Below are positions 46,912-56,083 of a stretch of 64,000 nt of DNA, piece by piece. Position 1 is the stretch's first letter. Every line of letters begins with the position of its first letter. The stretch spans positions 2,249,501 to 2,313,500 of the forward strand of contig NZ_CP150662.1 in assembly GCF_038024125.1 (NCBI RefSeq). The letters are read 5' to 3'. Both the position numbers and the translations under genes were made by a program. The notes under the pieces are model-generated. The model was not told where the DNA came from. It made no database searches and was given only the letters and a program-made list of their open reading frames with translations. The DNA comes from Polaribacter gangjinensis. GTDB lineage: Bacteria > Bacteroidota > Bacteroidia > Flavobacteriales > Flavobacteriaceae.

Positions 46912-47466
46912 TTAAACAGTCATGATTTCTTTTTCTTTCACAACCAAAATATCATCAATCTTTTTTACGTAAGCGTCAGTTAGTTTTTGAACGTCATCTT
47001 CAGCTATTTTCTTAAAATCTTCAGAAATTTCTAATTTTTTAATATCGTTATTAGCTTCTTTTCTTGCGTTTCTAATACCCACTTTAGCGTGTTCAGCTTC
47101 AGCTTTCGCTTGTTTTGCCAAACCAATTCTTCGTTCTTCAGTTAATGGAGGAACGTTAATCATGATAACATCACCATTATTCATAGGATTGAATCCTAAA
47201 TTTGCTAATAGAATTGCTTTTTCAATTACTTGAAGCATGTTTTTTTCCCAAGGCTGAATCGTCAGTGTTCTAGGGTCAGGCGTGCTAACATTGGCAACTT
47301 GCGATAATGGTGTTTGCGAACCATAATAATCTACCAAAACTGTACCTAACATTGCAGGTGTTGCTTTTCCGGCTCTAATGGCACGAAATTCTTTTTCTAA
47401 GTGTGCAATTGCACTATCCATAGCTTCTTTTGCAGTGTCTAATATAAAATCGACTTCTTCGTTCAT
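46912..47466 (-). CDS. frr: Ribosome recycling factor
   Basis: 184-residue factor that, with EF-G, splits ribosomes after termination. Signatures are SAIAHLEKEFRAIRAGKATPAML, VDYYGSQTPLSQVANVSTPDPRTLTIQPWEK and NVPPLTEERRIGLAKQAK. Length is standard. It follows pyrH by 26 bases, the widely conserved pyrH-frr pair. The IS30 element lies about 50 bases past its stop. Confidence 0.98.
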   Translation of the reverse strand: MNEEVDFILDTAKEAMDSAIAHLEKEFRAIRAGKATPAMLGTVLVDYYGSQTPLSQVANVSTPDPRTLTIQPWEKNMLQVIEKAILLANLGFNPMNNGDVIMINVPPLTEERRIGLAKQAKAEAEHAKVGIRNARKEANNDIKKLEISEDFKKIAEDDVQKLTDAYVKKIDDILVVKEKEIMTV

Positions 47467-47492
47467 TTTTTAAAACTTTAAAAAGTTATTTT

Positions 47493-48200
47493 TTAAATAT
47501 TAATCAATGTTCCTACTTTTTCTCCGGAAACTAATTTTAATAGGTTTCCTTGTTTATTCATATCAAAAATGATGATTGGTAAATTATTTTCTTCACTCAA
47601 TGTAAATGCAGTCATATCCATCACTTTCAATCCTTTTTCAATAACATCTTTAAAGGTGATATTTTCAAACTTAACAGCATTTTTAAATTTTTCAGGATCT
47701 GCATCATACACACCATCAACTCTTGTTCCTTTTAAGATGGCATCAGCATCAATTTCTATGGCTCTTAAAACAGCGGCCGTATCTGTTGTAAAATAAGGAT
47801 TTCCAGTTCCTGCACCAAAAATTACCACACGACCTTTTTCTAAATGTCTGATAGCTTTTCTGCGGATATAAGGTTCTGCAACTTCTTTAATTTCGAGTGC
47901 AGTTTGCAATCTTGTAAATACATTTTCTGCCTCTAAGGCGCTTTGTAAAGCCAAACCATTGATACAAGTTGCCAACATTCCCATGTGATCTCCTTGTACA
48001 CGATCCATACCATTACTTGCACCTGCTACACCTCTAAAAATATTTCCTCCTCCAATAACAATGGCAACTTCAATGCCTTTATCAACAACTTCTTTAATTT
48101 CTTTAGCGTATTCTGAAAGACGTTTTGGGTCAATTCCGTAGTTGCGATCGCCCATTAAGGCTTCTCCACTTAATTTTAAAAGGATTCTTTTGTATTGCAT
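47493..48200 (-). CDS. pyrH: UMP kinase
   Basis: 235-residue hexameric kinase phosphorylating UMP to UDP. It shows the amino acid kinase fold: [14 protein letters not shown] at the N-terminus, [55 protein letters not shown] and [15 protein letters not shown]. Length and motifs are typical. It is first of the pyrH-frr operon, with a -7 box about 50 bases upstream. Confidence 0.98.
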   Translation of the reverse strand: MQYKRILLKLSGEALMGDRNYGIDPKRLSEYAKEIKEVVDKGIEVAIVIGGGNIFRGVAGASNGMDRVQGDHMGMLATCINGLALQSALEAENVFTRLQTALEIKEVAEPYIRRKAIRHLEKGRVVIFGAGTGNPYFTTDTAAVLRAIEIDADAILKGTRVDGVYDADPEKFKNAVKFENITFKDVIEKGLKVMDMTAFTLSEENNLPIIIFDMNKQGNLLKLVSGEKVGTLINI

Positions 48201-48250
48201 TTTTGATTGCTTTTTGATAAATCCTTTTTAAATAAAGGATAAAAGTTGCG

Positions 48251-48258
48251 CAAAATTA
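48251..48258 (-). promoter_or_regulatory. -7 promoter box of pyrH-frr
   Basis: TAATTTTG on the minus strand, about 50 bases before the pyrH ATG. Confidence 0.45.
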
Positions 48259-48359
48259 ATCATTTTTTTTAAATCTCTAAAAGTGTGTTCACAGAAATCA
48301 TTGCTTTTTTATAGAATAATTTTAATAATCAATGCAACTGAAATTGAATTATTTAAACC

Positions 48360-48390
48360 TTTGTAGCATCAATAAAATTGATTAATTTTG
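48360..48390 (+). promoter_or_regulatory. Consensus promoter of tig
   Basis: TTTG (48360-48363), 19 bases, then TAATTTTG (48383-48390), the full Bacteroidota promoter. It rules out a TTG start at 48378 and supports the ATG at 48426. Confidence 0.75.
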
Positions 48391-48425
48391 CACTCGATTT
48401 TTTAAGAACTAGAGAAACAGAACAA

Positions 48426-49742
48426 ATGAATATTACAAAAGAAAACTTAGATGCTTTAAATGCAGTGATAAAAGTTGATATTGAAGCAGCAGATTATCAA
48501 GAAAAAGTAGACAAAATGTTGGCTGATTATCGCAAAAAAGCAAACATTCCAGGATTTAGAAAAGGTCAAGTTCCTATGGGAATTGTGAAAAAGCAATATG
48601 GAAAATCTGTAATGATTGATGAAGTAAACAAATTACTTCAAAGTGCTTTGAATAAATTTTTGGTTGAAGAAAAATTAGATATTTTAGGAAATCCTTTACC
48701 AAGAATCAAAGATGATTTTAATTGGGATGCAACTACTTTTTCTTTTGAGTTTGAATTGGGTTTAGCACCACAATTTGATATCGATTTGAATGCGAAAAAC
48801 AAGGTAAAATTGTTTAAAATTTCTGCGACAGAATCTTTGATTGATGATGAAGTAAAAAATATTCAAGCGCGTTATGGAAAAATGAGTTCTTTGGATGAAA
48901 TTACTGAAGAGGCTAACGTTACTGCAACTTTTGTGAATGAAGAAAAAGAGATCAATAAAAAATCTACCTTCAGAATTAGTGAATTAAAAAGTCAACAAAA
49001 CTTGTTGATTGGCGCAAAATTAGGAGATGTTGTTTCTTTAGAAAGCAAAAATTTATTTGAAGACGAACACAGATTGCAACATTTATTAGGTATTTCTCAT
49101 GATATAGTTCATGGTTTAGATATTGTAATTTCTACAACAATTGATGATATTACCAAAACTGAATTAGCAGATTTAGATCAAGAATTGTTTGATAAATTAT
49201 TTGCTGATGGAAGCGTAACAACAGCTACTGAGTTGAGAGAAAAAATAAAAGAAGATGCTGAAAAACAATTTCAACAACAAGCTGATCAGCAATTTTTGAA
49301 CGATGCAATTGAGTTTTTAATTGAAAATACAAAATTCGATTTACCAGCTGAATTTTTACAAAAATGGTTGCAAACTGCTGGTGAAAAAGCTTTGACTTTA
49401 GAGGAAGCAATTGAAGAATATAATAAATCTGAAAAAGGATTGCGTTATCAATTGATTGAAGGGAAAATCTTAAAAGACAATGAAATTCGTATTGATTATG
49501 CTGAATTAGTTGATTACACAAAAGGTTTTATTCGCATGCAAATGGCACAATTTGGAAACTTAAATCCTGAGGAAAAAGAATTGGAAGACATTGCAGGTAG
49601 AATTTTGCAAAACAAAGACGAAGCTCAAAAATTACAGACTCAGTTAATCAGTCAAAAATTATTGACTTTCTATAAAGAAAATATGACTTTTGATACTAAA
49701 GAAGTTTCTTATGAAGATTTTATCAAAGAAGCGTATCATTAA
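48426..49742 (+). CDS. tig: Trigger factor
   Basis: 438-residue ribosome-bound chaperone. The N-terminal ribosome-binding domain contains the loop IPGFRKGQVPMGIVKKQYG with the GFRKGxxP signature. The middle FKBP-like domain is divergent and lacks a clear peptidyl-prolyl isomerase signature. The C-terminal substrate-binding region is helical (FLNDAIEFLIENTKFDLPAEFLQKWL). It lies upstream of clpP-clpX, the common tig-clpP-clpX order, but with a terminator between. Confidence 0.95.
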   Translation: MNITKENLDALNAVIKVDIEAADYQEKVDKMLADYRKKANIPGFRKGQVPMGIVKKQYGKSVMIDEVNKLLQSALNKFLVEEKLDILGNPLPRIKDDFNWDATTFSFEFELGLAPQFDIDLNAKNKVKLFKISATESLIDDEVKNIQARYGKMSSLDEITEEANVTATFVNEEKEINKKSTFRISELKSQQNLLIGAKLGDVVSLESKNLFEDEHRLQHLLGISHDIVHGLDIVISTTIDDITKTELADLDQELFDKLFADGSVTTATELREKIKEDAEKQFQQQADQQFLNDAIEFLIENTKFDLPAEFLQKWLQTAGEKALTLEEAIEEYNKSEKGLRYQLIEGKILKDNEIRIDYAELVDYTKGFIRMQMAQFGNLNPEEKELEDIAGRILQNKDEAQKLQTQLISQKLLTFYKENMTFDTKEVSYEDFIKEAYH

Positions 49743-49767
49743 AATATTTTAAATCTTAATAAATTTT

Positions 49768-49799
49768 AAAAACCTGAATTCATAAATTCAGGTTTTTTT
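49768..49799 (+). terminator. Rho-independent terminator after tig
   Basis: AACCTGAATT / AATTCAGGTT stem around CATA, followed by T7. Confidence 0.9.
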
Positions 49800-49841
49800 G
49801 CATTTAGAGATACAAATTAGTCACATAAGGAGAATAGTTAG

Positions 49842-49849
49842 TATCTTTG
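49842..49849 (+). promoter_or_regulatory. -7 promoter box of clpP-clpX
   Basis: TATCTTTG, 27 bases before the ATG at 49877. It overlaps a TTG at 49847 that would otherwise lengthen the gene, so that start is rejected. Confidence 0.55.
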
Positions 49850-49876
49850 TATAGTAAATTAAAATACTTCATAACA

Positions 49877-50539
49877 ATGGATTTCGGAAAAGAATTTGAA
49901 AAATACGCTACCAAACATAAAGGAATTAGCAGTACTTCTTACTCGCAAATAACAAGTAGTTTAACTCCTTATATCATGGAAGAACGTCAAATGAACATCA
50001 CTCAAATGGATGTTTTTTCACGTTTAATGATGGACAGAATTATATTTTTAGGGACAGGAATCAATGATCAGGTTGCAAATGTTATTCAAGCACAATTACT
50101 TTTTTTAGAAAGTGTAGATGCAAGCAAAGACATTTCTATTTACATCAATTCTCCAGGTGGAGGTGTTTATGCAGGTTTGGGAATTTATGACACAATGCAG
50201 TTTATAAAACCAGATGTTGCTACAATTTGTACAGGAATGGCAGCTTCAATGGGAGCAGTTTTAATGTGTGCTGGAGCAAAAGGAAAACGTTCAGCGTTGC
50301 CACATTCAAGAGTAATGATTCATCAACCAATGAGTGGAACTCAAGGTCAAGTTTCAGATATGGAAATCACCATCAAAGAAACCATCAAATTAAGAGATGA
50401 ATTATACTCTATCATTTCTTTCCATTCAGGACAACCTTTTGATAAAATTCAGAAAGATTCTGATAGAGATTATTGGATGAAATCTTATGAAGCAAGAGAG
50501 TACGGAATGATAGATGAAGTTTTAGAAAGAAAATTATAA
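49877..50539 (+). CDS. clpP: ATP-dependent Clp protease proteolytic subunit
   Basis: 220-residue serine protease subunit forming the two-ring degradation chamber. The catalytic serine is in CTGMAASMGAVLMCAG, the histidine in SRVMIHQPMSGTQGQ, and the aspartate in the DRDYWMKSYEAREYGMID region. The motif YINSPGGGVYAGLGIYDTM precedes them. It is followed by clpX 31 bases downstream in the same operon. Confidence 0.98.
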   Translation: MDFGKEFEKYATKHKGISSTSYSQITSSLTPYIMEERQMNITQMDVFSRLMMDRIIFLGTGINDQVANVIQAQLLFLESVDASKDISIYINSPGGGVYAGLGIYDTMQFIKPDVATICTGMAASMGAVLMCAGAKGKRSALPHSRVMIHQPMSGTQGQVSDMEITIKETIKLRDELYSIISFHSGQPFDKIQKDSDRDYWMKSYEAREYGMIDEVLERKL

Positions 50540-50570
50540 TAATAAATAGCTAATAGCCAAAAGCAAAAGA

Positions 50571-51806
50571 ATGGCAAAAGACGATAATTTAGAGTGCTCT
50601 TTTTGTGGACGAAAAAAATCAGAAACAGATTTACTAATTGCAGGGATGGATGCCCATATTTGCGATCAGTGTATTGAACAAGCTCATGGAATTGTAAAAG
50701 AAGAAATTTTACAATCCAAAAAAAGCAAGCTTTCAAAAGCACTTACCGTAAAAAAACCACAAGAAATTAAACAGTTTCTAGATCAATACATCATTGGTCA
50801 AGACGAAACAAAGCGTGCAATGTCAGTGGCTGTTTACAATCATTATAAAAGATTGTTGCAAAAAAACACCAATGATGATGTGGAAATAGAAAAAAGTAAC
50901 ATCATTTTAGTAGGTGAAACAGGAACAGGAAAAACATTGGTTGCAAAAACTATTGCACGAATGCTTAATGTTCCTTTTGCGATTGTGGATGCAACTGTAT
51001 TGACACAAGCTGGTTATGTTGGTGAAGATGTAGAAAGCATTTTAAGCAGATTGTTACAAGCAGCAGATTATGATGTTGCAAAAGCAGAAAAAGGCATTGT
51101 TTTTATAGATGAAATTGATAAAATTGCCAGAAAAGGAGACAATCCTTCCATCACCAGAGATGTTTCTGGTGAAGGAGTGCAACAAGCTTTGTTAAAATTA
51201 TTAGAAGGAACTGTGGTAAATGTAGCTCCACAAGGAGGAAGAAAACATCCAGAACAAAAGTTCACTGAAGTCAACACAAAAAATATTTTATTCATTGCAG
51301 GAGGTGCATTTTCAGGAATTGAAAGAAACATCAGCAAACGTTTAAACATGCAAGCTGTTGGTTTTAGCGCATCTTTAGATGAAGATGGTATAGACCAAGA
51401 AAACTTATTAAAATACATTACACCTTCTGATTTAAAATCGTTTGGTTTAATTCCTGAAATTATTGGGCGATTACCAGTTTTAACCTTCATGAATCCTTTA
51501 GATGCAAAAACATTGCGTGCTATTTTAACAGAACCAAAAAATTCAATCATTAAACAATATCAAAAATTGTTTGCAATGGATGATGTTGATTTTACCATTG
51601 CTGAAGAAGCATTAAATTTTATAGTTGATAAAGCAGTAACATATAAACTAGGAGCTAGAGGATTACGTTCTTTATGCGAAGCTATTTTTTCAGATGCTAT
51701 GTTCGATTTACCAAGTTCTGATGAAAAAGAATTTCATGTTAGCAAAGAATATGCTGAATCTAAATTATCAATTGCTGCTTTAAAAAAATTAAAAGCAGCT
51801 TCATAA
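50571..51806 (+). CDS. clpX: ATP-dependent Clp protease ATPase subunit
   Basis: 411-residue AAA+ unfoldase feeding substrates to ClpP. The N-terminal zinc finger is complete (CSFCGRKKSE with CDQCI). Walker A is in LVGETGTGKTLVAKT, Walker B is IVFIDEIDKIARKG, and the pore loop is in QAGYVGEDVES. The ClpP-contacting IGF-type loop is NIGF-like in this region as usual for ClpX but I did not pin its exact residues. A terminator follows. Confidence 0.98.
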   Translation: MAKDDNLECSFCGRKKSETDLLIAGMDAHICDQCIEQAHGIVKEEILQSKKSKLSKALTVKKPQEIKQFLDQYIIGQDETKRAMSVAVYNHYKRLLQKNTNDDVEIEKSNIILVGETGTGKTLVAKTIARMLNVPFAIVDATVLTQAGYVGEDVESILSRLLQAADYDVAKAEKGIVFIDEIDKIARKGDNPSITRDVSGEGVQQALLKLLEGTVVNVAPQGGRKHPEQKFTEVNTKNILFIAGGAFSGIERNISKRLNMQAVGFSASLDEDGIDQENLLKYITPSDLKSFGLIPEIIGRLPVLTFMNPLDAKTLRAILTEPKNSIIKQYQKLFAMDDVDFTIAEEALNFIVDKAVTYKLGARGLRSLCEAIFSDAMFDLPSSDEKEFHVSKEYAESKLSIAALKKLKAAS

Positions 51807-51835
51807 AATAATTCAATTTAAAAAAATCAATATTC

Positions 51836-51868
51836 AAAACCTCATTAATTCATTTGATGAGGTTTTTT
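51836..51868 (+). terminator. Rho-independent terminator after clpX
   Basis: AAAACCTCAT and ATGAGGTTTT form the stem, with a T6 end. Confidence 0.8.
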
Positions 51869-51906
51869 AATTCATTTTAATTTCTCAAAACAAGTTTGTG
51901 AATTCA

Positions 51907-51914
51907 TATATTTG
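51907..51914 (+). promoter_or_regulatory. -7 promoter box of dnaG
   Basis: TATATTTG, 27 bases before the dnaG ATG. Confidence 0.5.
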
Positions 51915-51940
51915 TTTTCCGTTTTTAGTTAACCCAATTC

Positions 51941-53890
51941 ATGATTTCTAGAAGTACCATAGATCGCGTTTTTGAAGCAGCAAGAGTAGAAGAAGTTGTT
52001 GGCGAATTTGTGCAACTTAAAAAAGCAGGAAGTAATTTTAAAGGATTGAGTCCGTTTACTGACGAAAAATCACCTTCATTTATGGTTTCTCCAGTAAAAC
52101 AAATCTGGAAAGATTTCTCCACAGGAAAAGGAGGAAATGCCATTTCTTTTTTAATGGAACATGAACATTATACTTATCCTGAAGCCTTAAAATGGCTAGC
52201 AAAAAAATATAATATCGAGATTGAAGAAACTGTTCAATCCAATCAAGAAAAAGAACAAATAAACGAACGTGAAAGCATGTTTTTGGTGTCTAATTTTGCC
52301 AAAGATTTTTTTCACAGCACAATGCTAAATACCAATCAAGGCAAAGCCATTGGATTGAGTTATTTTAAAGAGCGTGGTTTTCGTGATGAAACCATTAAAA
52401 AATTCGATTTAGGTTACTGCTTGGATGAATGGGATCATTTTACAAATGCTGCAATTTCTAAAGGATATCAATTGAAATATTTAGAATCTACAGGACTTAC
52501 CATTGTAAAAGATAATAAGCAATTTGACCGATTTAAAGGACGTGTGATGTTTCCAATTCACTCTATGTCTGGGCGAATTTTGGGTTTTGGAGGACGAATT
52601 TTAACAGCTGATAAAAAAGCAGCAAAATACCTAAACTCGCCAGAAAGTGATATTTATCACAAGAGTAAAATTTTGTACGGAATTTACCAAGCAAAAAAAG
52701 AAATTGCCAAGCAAGACAACTGTTTTTTGGTAGAAGGTTATACTGATGTTATTTCATTTCATCAATCAGGAATTGAAAATGTGGTGGCTTCTTCAGGGAC
52801 AGCTTTAACTGCTGATCAAATTCGGTTAATAAGTAGATTGACCAAAAATATTACGGTACTTTTTGATGGTGATGCAGCAGGAATTAGAGCTTCTATCCGT
52901 GGAATTGACTTGATTTTGGAGCAAGGAATGAACGTAAAAGTTGTTCAATTTCCTGATGGTGAAGATCCAGATAGTTTTGCGAAATCGCATTCCGATATTG
53001 AATTAAAAGAATTTTTAAATACTGCTGCTCAAGATTTTATCAATTTTAAAGTATCACTTTTGTTAGAGGATACTCAGAATGATCCTGTAAAAAAAGCAGG
53101 ATTGATTAGAGATATTGTTACTAGTATTTCTAAAATTCCTGATGCCATTCAACGGGAAGTTTACGTGCAAGAGTGTTCTCAAATAATGGAAATTTCTGAG
53201 CGGATATTGTTCAGTGAATTAGCACAATTAATTGCCAAGACTAATACCGAAGAATCGAAAAAATATCAAGAAGAAAAAAAGACTTTTGAAGTTGTAAAAA
53301 GGCAAGAAATACAATTGAAAGAAGTTGATCAACTTGATATTTTAGAAAAAGAAATTATCAAATTATTATTGCTATATGGTAATGAAGAGGTTGATTTTAT
53401 TGATGAAATAACTCATTTCGATGAAAATGGAAGAGAAATAAAAACTCAAAAAACTTATAAAAACGAAGTTTCTGCGGAAATATATTTACATCTTCATGAT
53501 GATGAAATCGAGTTTACAAATCCTGTTTTTAAAGAAATTTACAATGAAATAATTTATCAAATCAATCAATCTGAAATACTTGAAATTGATAAATTAATCA
53601 ACCATCCCAATACAATTATTTCTTCTGCAGTAACTTCAATTTTAATGGATGAAGAAAAATACCAACTTAGCCAATGGGAAAGGAAAAATATCTTTGTTAC
53701 AGGTGCAAAAGAGGTATTGACAAAAGCGGTAACAGATTCTATTTACAATATTAGAAGAATATTGATTGATAAACTCCTGAAAGAAAAAGCAGTTAAAGAA
53801 AAAGAATATTCAAAAGAAGAAATAGAAGAAATTATGAATTATAATTCACTTCGAATTCGACTTTCCGAGAAATTAAATAGGGTTGTTTAA
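51941..53890 (+). CDS. dnaG: DNA primase lacking the N-terminal zinc ligands
   Basis: 649-residue primase making RNA primers at the replication fork. The N-terminal domain keeps the fold pattern of the CHC2 zinc finger (FKGLSPFTDEKSPSFMVSP, then KQIWKDFSTGKGGNAISFL). However, the four usual ligands (Cys and His of CPFH, Cys-x2-Cys of CFGC) are Ser, Thr, Asp/Ser and Thr here. The catalytic core is intact, with the TOPRIM glutamate in FLVEGYTDVISFH near 264 and the DGDAAGIRAS aspartates. The C-terminal helicase-binding region is divergent. Confidence 0.95.
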   Translation: MISRSTIDRVFEAARVEEVVGEFVQLKKAGSNFKGLSPFTDEKSPSFMVSPVKQIWKDFSTGKGGNAISFLMEHEHYTYPEALKWLAKKYNIEIEETVQSNQEKEQINERESMFLVSNFAKDFFHSTMLNTNQGKAIGLSYFKERGFRDETIKKFDLGYCLDEWDHFTNAAISKGYQLKYLESTGLTIVKDNKQFDRFKGRVMFPIHSMSGRILGFGGRILTADKKAAKYLNSPESDIYHKSKILYGIYQAKKEIAKQDNCFLVEGYTDVISFHQSGIENVVASSGTALTADQIRLISRLTKNITVLFDGDAAGIRASIRGIDLILEQGMNVKVVQFPDGEDPDSFAKSHSDIELKEFLNTAAQDFINFKVSLLLEDTQNDPVKKAGLIRDIVTSISKIPDAIQREVYVQECSQIMEISERILFSELAQLIAKTNTEESKKYQEEKKTFEVVKRQEIQLKEVDQLDILEKEIIKLLLLYGNEEVDFIDEITHFDENGREIKTQKTYKNEVSAEIYLHLHDDEIEFTNPVFKEIYNEIIYQINQSEILEIDKLINHPNTIISSAVTSILMDEEKYQLSQWERKNIFVTGAKEVLTKAVTDSIYNIRRILIDKLLKEKAVKEKEYSKEEIEEIMNYNSLRIRLSEKLNRVV

Positions 53891-54064
53891 AAATTTATTT
53901 AAGATTTTATTAACAATTTTTTCTTTCTAAATAATTGCTGAAAAACCTTTATTTTAAAGGATAAATTGCATTTTTTGACTTTATTTTTTTGTGAAAAACT
54001 AATTTTAAAATTAAAATTAGTTTTTCACCTTGTAAAAAAATTTTATGAATAATTTCTTTTTTAC

Positions 54065-54072
54065 TACATTTG
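54065..54072 (+). promoter_or_regulatory. -7 promoter box before the small ORF
   Basis: TACATTTG, 27 bases before the ATG at 54099. It is the main reason to take the small reading frame seriously, together with the terminator that follows. The bases 53891-54064 hold no gene that I can see. Confidence 0.45.
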
Positions 54073-54098
54073 CTCTGAGAAAAAGAATTTATTGCGTT

Positions 54099-54230
54099 AT
54101 GAAAAGAATCCTACAAATTTTAAAAATTATTCAATTATTTATTTTTTTACCATTCGAAATATCAAACGGATCTAAAAGGCGTGCTTATATTCGAATAAAA
54201 AAAATGATGATTGCTGCGAATTTGTTATAA
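54099..54230 (+). CDS. Possible 43-residue basic membrane-associated peptide
   Basis: 43-residue reading frame with a hydrophobic centre (ILKIIQLFIFLPFEI) and a strongly basic C-terminal half (SKRRAYIRIKKMM). No family is recognised. It is placed between a -7 box (54065-54072) and a strong bidirectional terminator that begins directly after its stop codon, which argues for real expression. An upstream in-frame ATG at 54045 lies before the promoter and is unlikely. It may instead be a non-coding transcript. Confidence 0.4.
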   Translation: MKRILQILKIIQLFIFLPFEISNGSKRRAYIRIKKMMIAANLL

Positions 54231-54270
54231 AAAAAAGACCTTTATTTCTAGAAATAAAGGTCTTTTTTTT
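54231..54270. terminator. Bidirectional terminator between the small ORF and nadE
   Basis: A perfect palindrome of 38 bases: an A6 run, GACCTTTATTTC, TA, GAAATAAAGGTC, and a T run. It serves both the plus-strand transcript and nadE on the minus strand, whose stop is 5 bases away. Confidence 0.9.
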
Positions 54271-54274
54271 GTGT

Positions 54275-55063
54275 TTACTTCATTGATTTGGGAATTTCAC
54301 AAACCGGAATCGGTTGCATTTTATGTTGGTTTATGGTGTTTAATCGAATGTAAATTGAATACACATCTTTTTCCCTTCCTTTAAAATCAGCTATTGTTTT
54401 TCCTTGTTCTTGCATATTCATTGCCCATTCTAATTCATCATATGAAGCGCCAATTTGGTCTTCATCAGTTCTGTCATCACCCCACAAACCATCTGTTGGT
54501 GCAGCTTGTATAATGTCTTGGTTGATGCCAAAATGTTTGGCAATTTCATACACTTCCGATTTCATTAAATCAGCAATTGGACTCAAATCTACACCTCCAT
54601 CTCCGTATTTTGTATAAAAACCAACGCCAAAATCTTCAACTTTATTTCCTGTACCAGCCACTAAATAGCCATGTAAGGCTGCGAAATAATATAAAGTGGT
54701 CATTCTTAAACGCGCTCTTGTGTTTGCCAAAGACATAAAACGACTTTCTTCGTTGTCAACTTTTGGTAAAGCAGCAATCAAACTATCAAAAACAGGAGTC
54801 AGATTTACGGTAATTCTAGAAACATTTTTATAATTTTTTTCTAACCAATCAATATGATTTTTAGCTCTATTTACTTGACTTTCTGCTTGGTGAATAGGCA
54901 TTTCTAAACACAAAGTTGGTAAGCCAGTTTTGGCACATAGAGTAGAGGTAACTGCTGAGTCAATCCCTCCTGAAACTCCGATTACAAAACCATTTAACTT
55001 TCCATTTTTAGCATAATTCGCTAGCCAATCTATAATATGTTTAGCTACTTTTTCTGTGTTCAT
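54275..55063 (-). CDS. nadE: NH3-dependent NAD+ synthetase
   Basis: 262-residue enzyme amidating deamido-NAD+ with ammonia and ATP. The PP-loop ATP site is in GFVIGVSGGIDSAVTSTLC. Further signatures are NTRARLRMTTLYYFAALHGYLVAGTGNK and FYTKYGDGGVDLSPIADL. There is no glutaminase domain, hence the ammonia-dependent form. ATG at 55063 is used; a TTG two codons upstream is less likely. Divergent from gldB. Confidence 0.95.
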   Translation of the reverse strand: MNTEKVAKHIIDWLANYAKNGKLNGFVIGVSGGIDSAVTSTLCAKTGLPTLCLEMPIHQAESQVNRAKNHIDWLEKNYKNVSRITVNLTPVFDSLIAALPKVDNEESRFMSLANTRARLRMTTLYYFAALHGYLVAGTGNKVEDFGVGFYTKYGDGGVDLSPIADLMKSEVYEIAKHFGINQDIIQAAPTDGLWGDDRTDEDQIGASYDELEWAMNMQEQGKTIADFKGREKDVYSIYIRLNTINQHKMQPIPVCEIPKSMK

Positions 55064-55123
55064 TGACAAACTATTTTAGTATTTTTACCGTTCTAAATTT
55101 TGAATGACTAAGATACAAAGAAT

Positions 55124-56083
55124 ATGAGATTTACTTGGGCTTTTTTAATGATTTTGTGCGTAATTTTTTCATGTAATACTCAAAAAAAATCAACTATTGA
55201 TGTTTCAAAAATATCCATAGATTATGAAATTAAACGTTTTGATATTGATTTTTATACAGCCACCAAAGAGACATTGCCAAATGTAAAAGTAACCTATCCT
55301 TATTTATTTCCTGAATCATTTTCAGATAGCATTTCTTTGGAAAAAATAGCAGATAAGCAAGAACAAGAATTGTTTGCAGAAACTCAAAAAGTTTACAAAG
55401 ATTTTTCAGATATAGAAAAGCAATTGACTTCATTTTTTAAACATGTAAAGTATTATAACCCAAATTTTAAAGCGCCAGATGTAGTTACAATTCAATCGAA
55501 TATTGATTATGAAAATAGGGTCATTTATGCAGACAGTTTACTATTAATTTCTTTGGATGTTTTTTTAGGTAAAAACCATCCATTTTATGCAGATTTCCCC
55601 AATTATATCAAACAAAACAATACCAAAGAACATTTGATAGTTACTATAGCAGAAACATTTATTAATCAGCAAATTCGGCCAACAATCAATCGAAGTTTTA
55701 TTGCTAAAATGGTTCATGAAGGCAAAAAAATAGCTTTGTTAGATTGGTATTTACCTTCAATATCCGAAGTTGAAAAAATGGGATATTCTAAAGAAAAATG
55801 GCAATGGGCTGTTGAAAATGAAGCGCAAATTTGGGCCTATTTTATGGAAGAAAAACTCCTTTTTAGTACAGAAACCAACCTTAATAAACGATTTTTAGAG
55901 GACGCTCCTTTTTCTAAATTTTACAGAGAACAAGACAATTTATCTCCAGGAAAAATTGGTGTTTGGTTGGGTTGGCAAATCGTACAATCGTATTTGAAAC
56001 ATAATGATGTATCTTTGCAAGAATTTTTGAAAAAAGACGAAACAGAATTATTTAATCAGTCAAAATATAAACCTAAAAAATAA
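55124..56083 (+). CDS. gldB: Gliding motility lipoprotein GldB
   Basis: 319-residue lipoprotein (lipobox VIFSC, Cys17) required for gliding and, through the type IX secretion system, for cell-surface adhesin export in Flavobacterium. The sequence IDYEIKRFDIDFYTA after the lipobox, MVHEGKKIALLDWYLPS, and the closing LSPGKIGVWLGWQIVQSYLK match GldB. The His-Glu pair in the MVHEGK segment recalls a zinc-peptidase-like motif. It overlaps gldC by one base (TAATG), confirming the gldB-gldC operon. Confidence 0.93.
   Translation: MRFTWAFLMILCVIFSCNTQKKSTIDVSKISIDYEIKRFDIDFYTATKETLPNVKVTYPYLFPESFSDSISLEKIADKQEQELFAETQKVYKDFSDIEKQLTSFFKHVKYYNPNFKAPDVVTIQSNIDYENRVIYADSLLLISLDVFLGKNHPFYADFPNYIKQNNTKEHLIVTIAETFINQQIRPTINRSFIAKMVHEGKKIALLDWYLPSISEVEKMGYSKEKWQWAVENEAQIWAYFMEEKLLFSTETNLNKRFLEDAPFSKFYREQDNLSPGKIGVWLGWQIVQSYLKHNDVSLQEFLKKDETELFNQSKYKPKK

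Noticed and set aside
46755-46912. Possible second gene or host gene fragment between the transposase and frr
   Set aside because: The stretch is explained by the hairpin, the right terminal repeat and a short frr flank; no coding frame of note.
49847-49876. TTG start ten codons upstream in clpP
   Set aside because: It overlaps the -7 promoter box, and the ATG at 49877 gives the normal ClpP N-terminus.
54045-54098. Upstream ATG extending the small ORF by 18 codons
   Set aside because: It lies before the only -7 box in the gap, so it would not be transcribed from that promoter.
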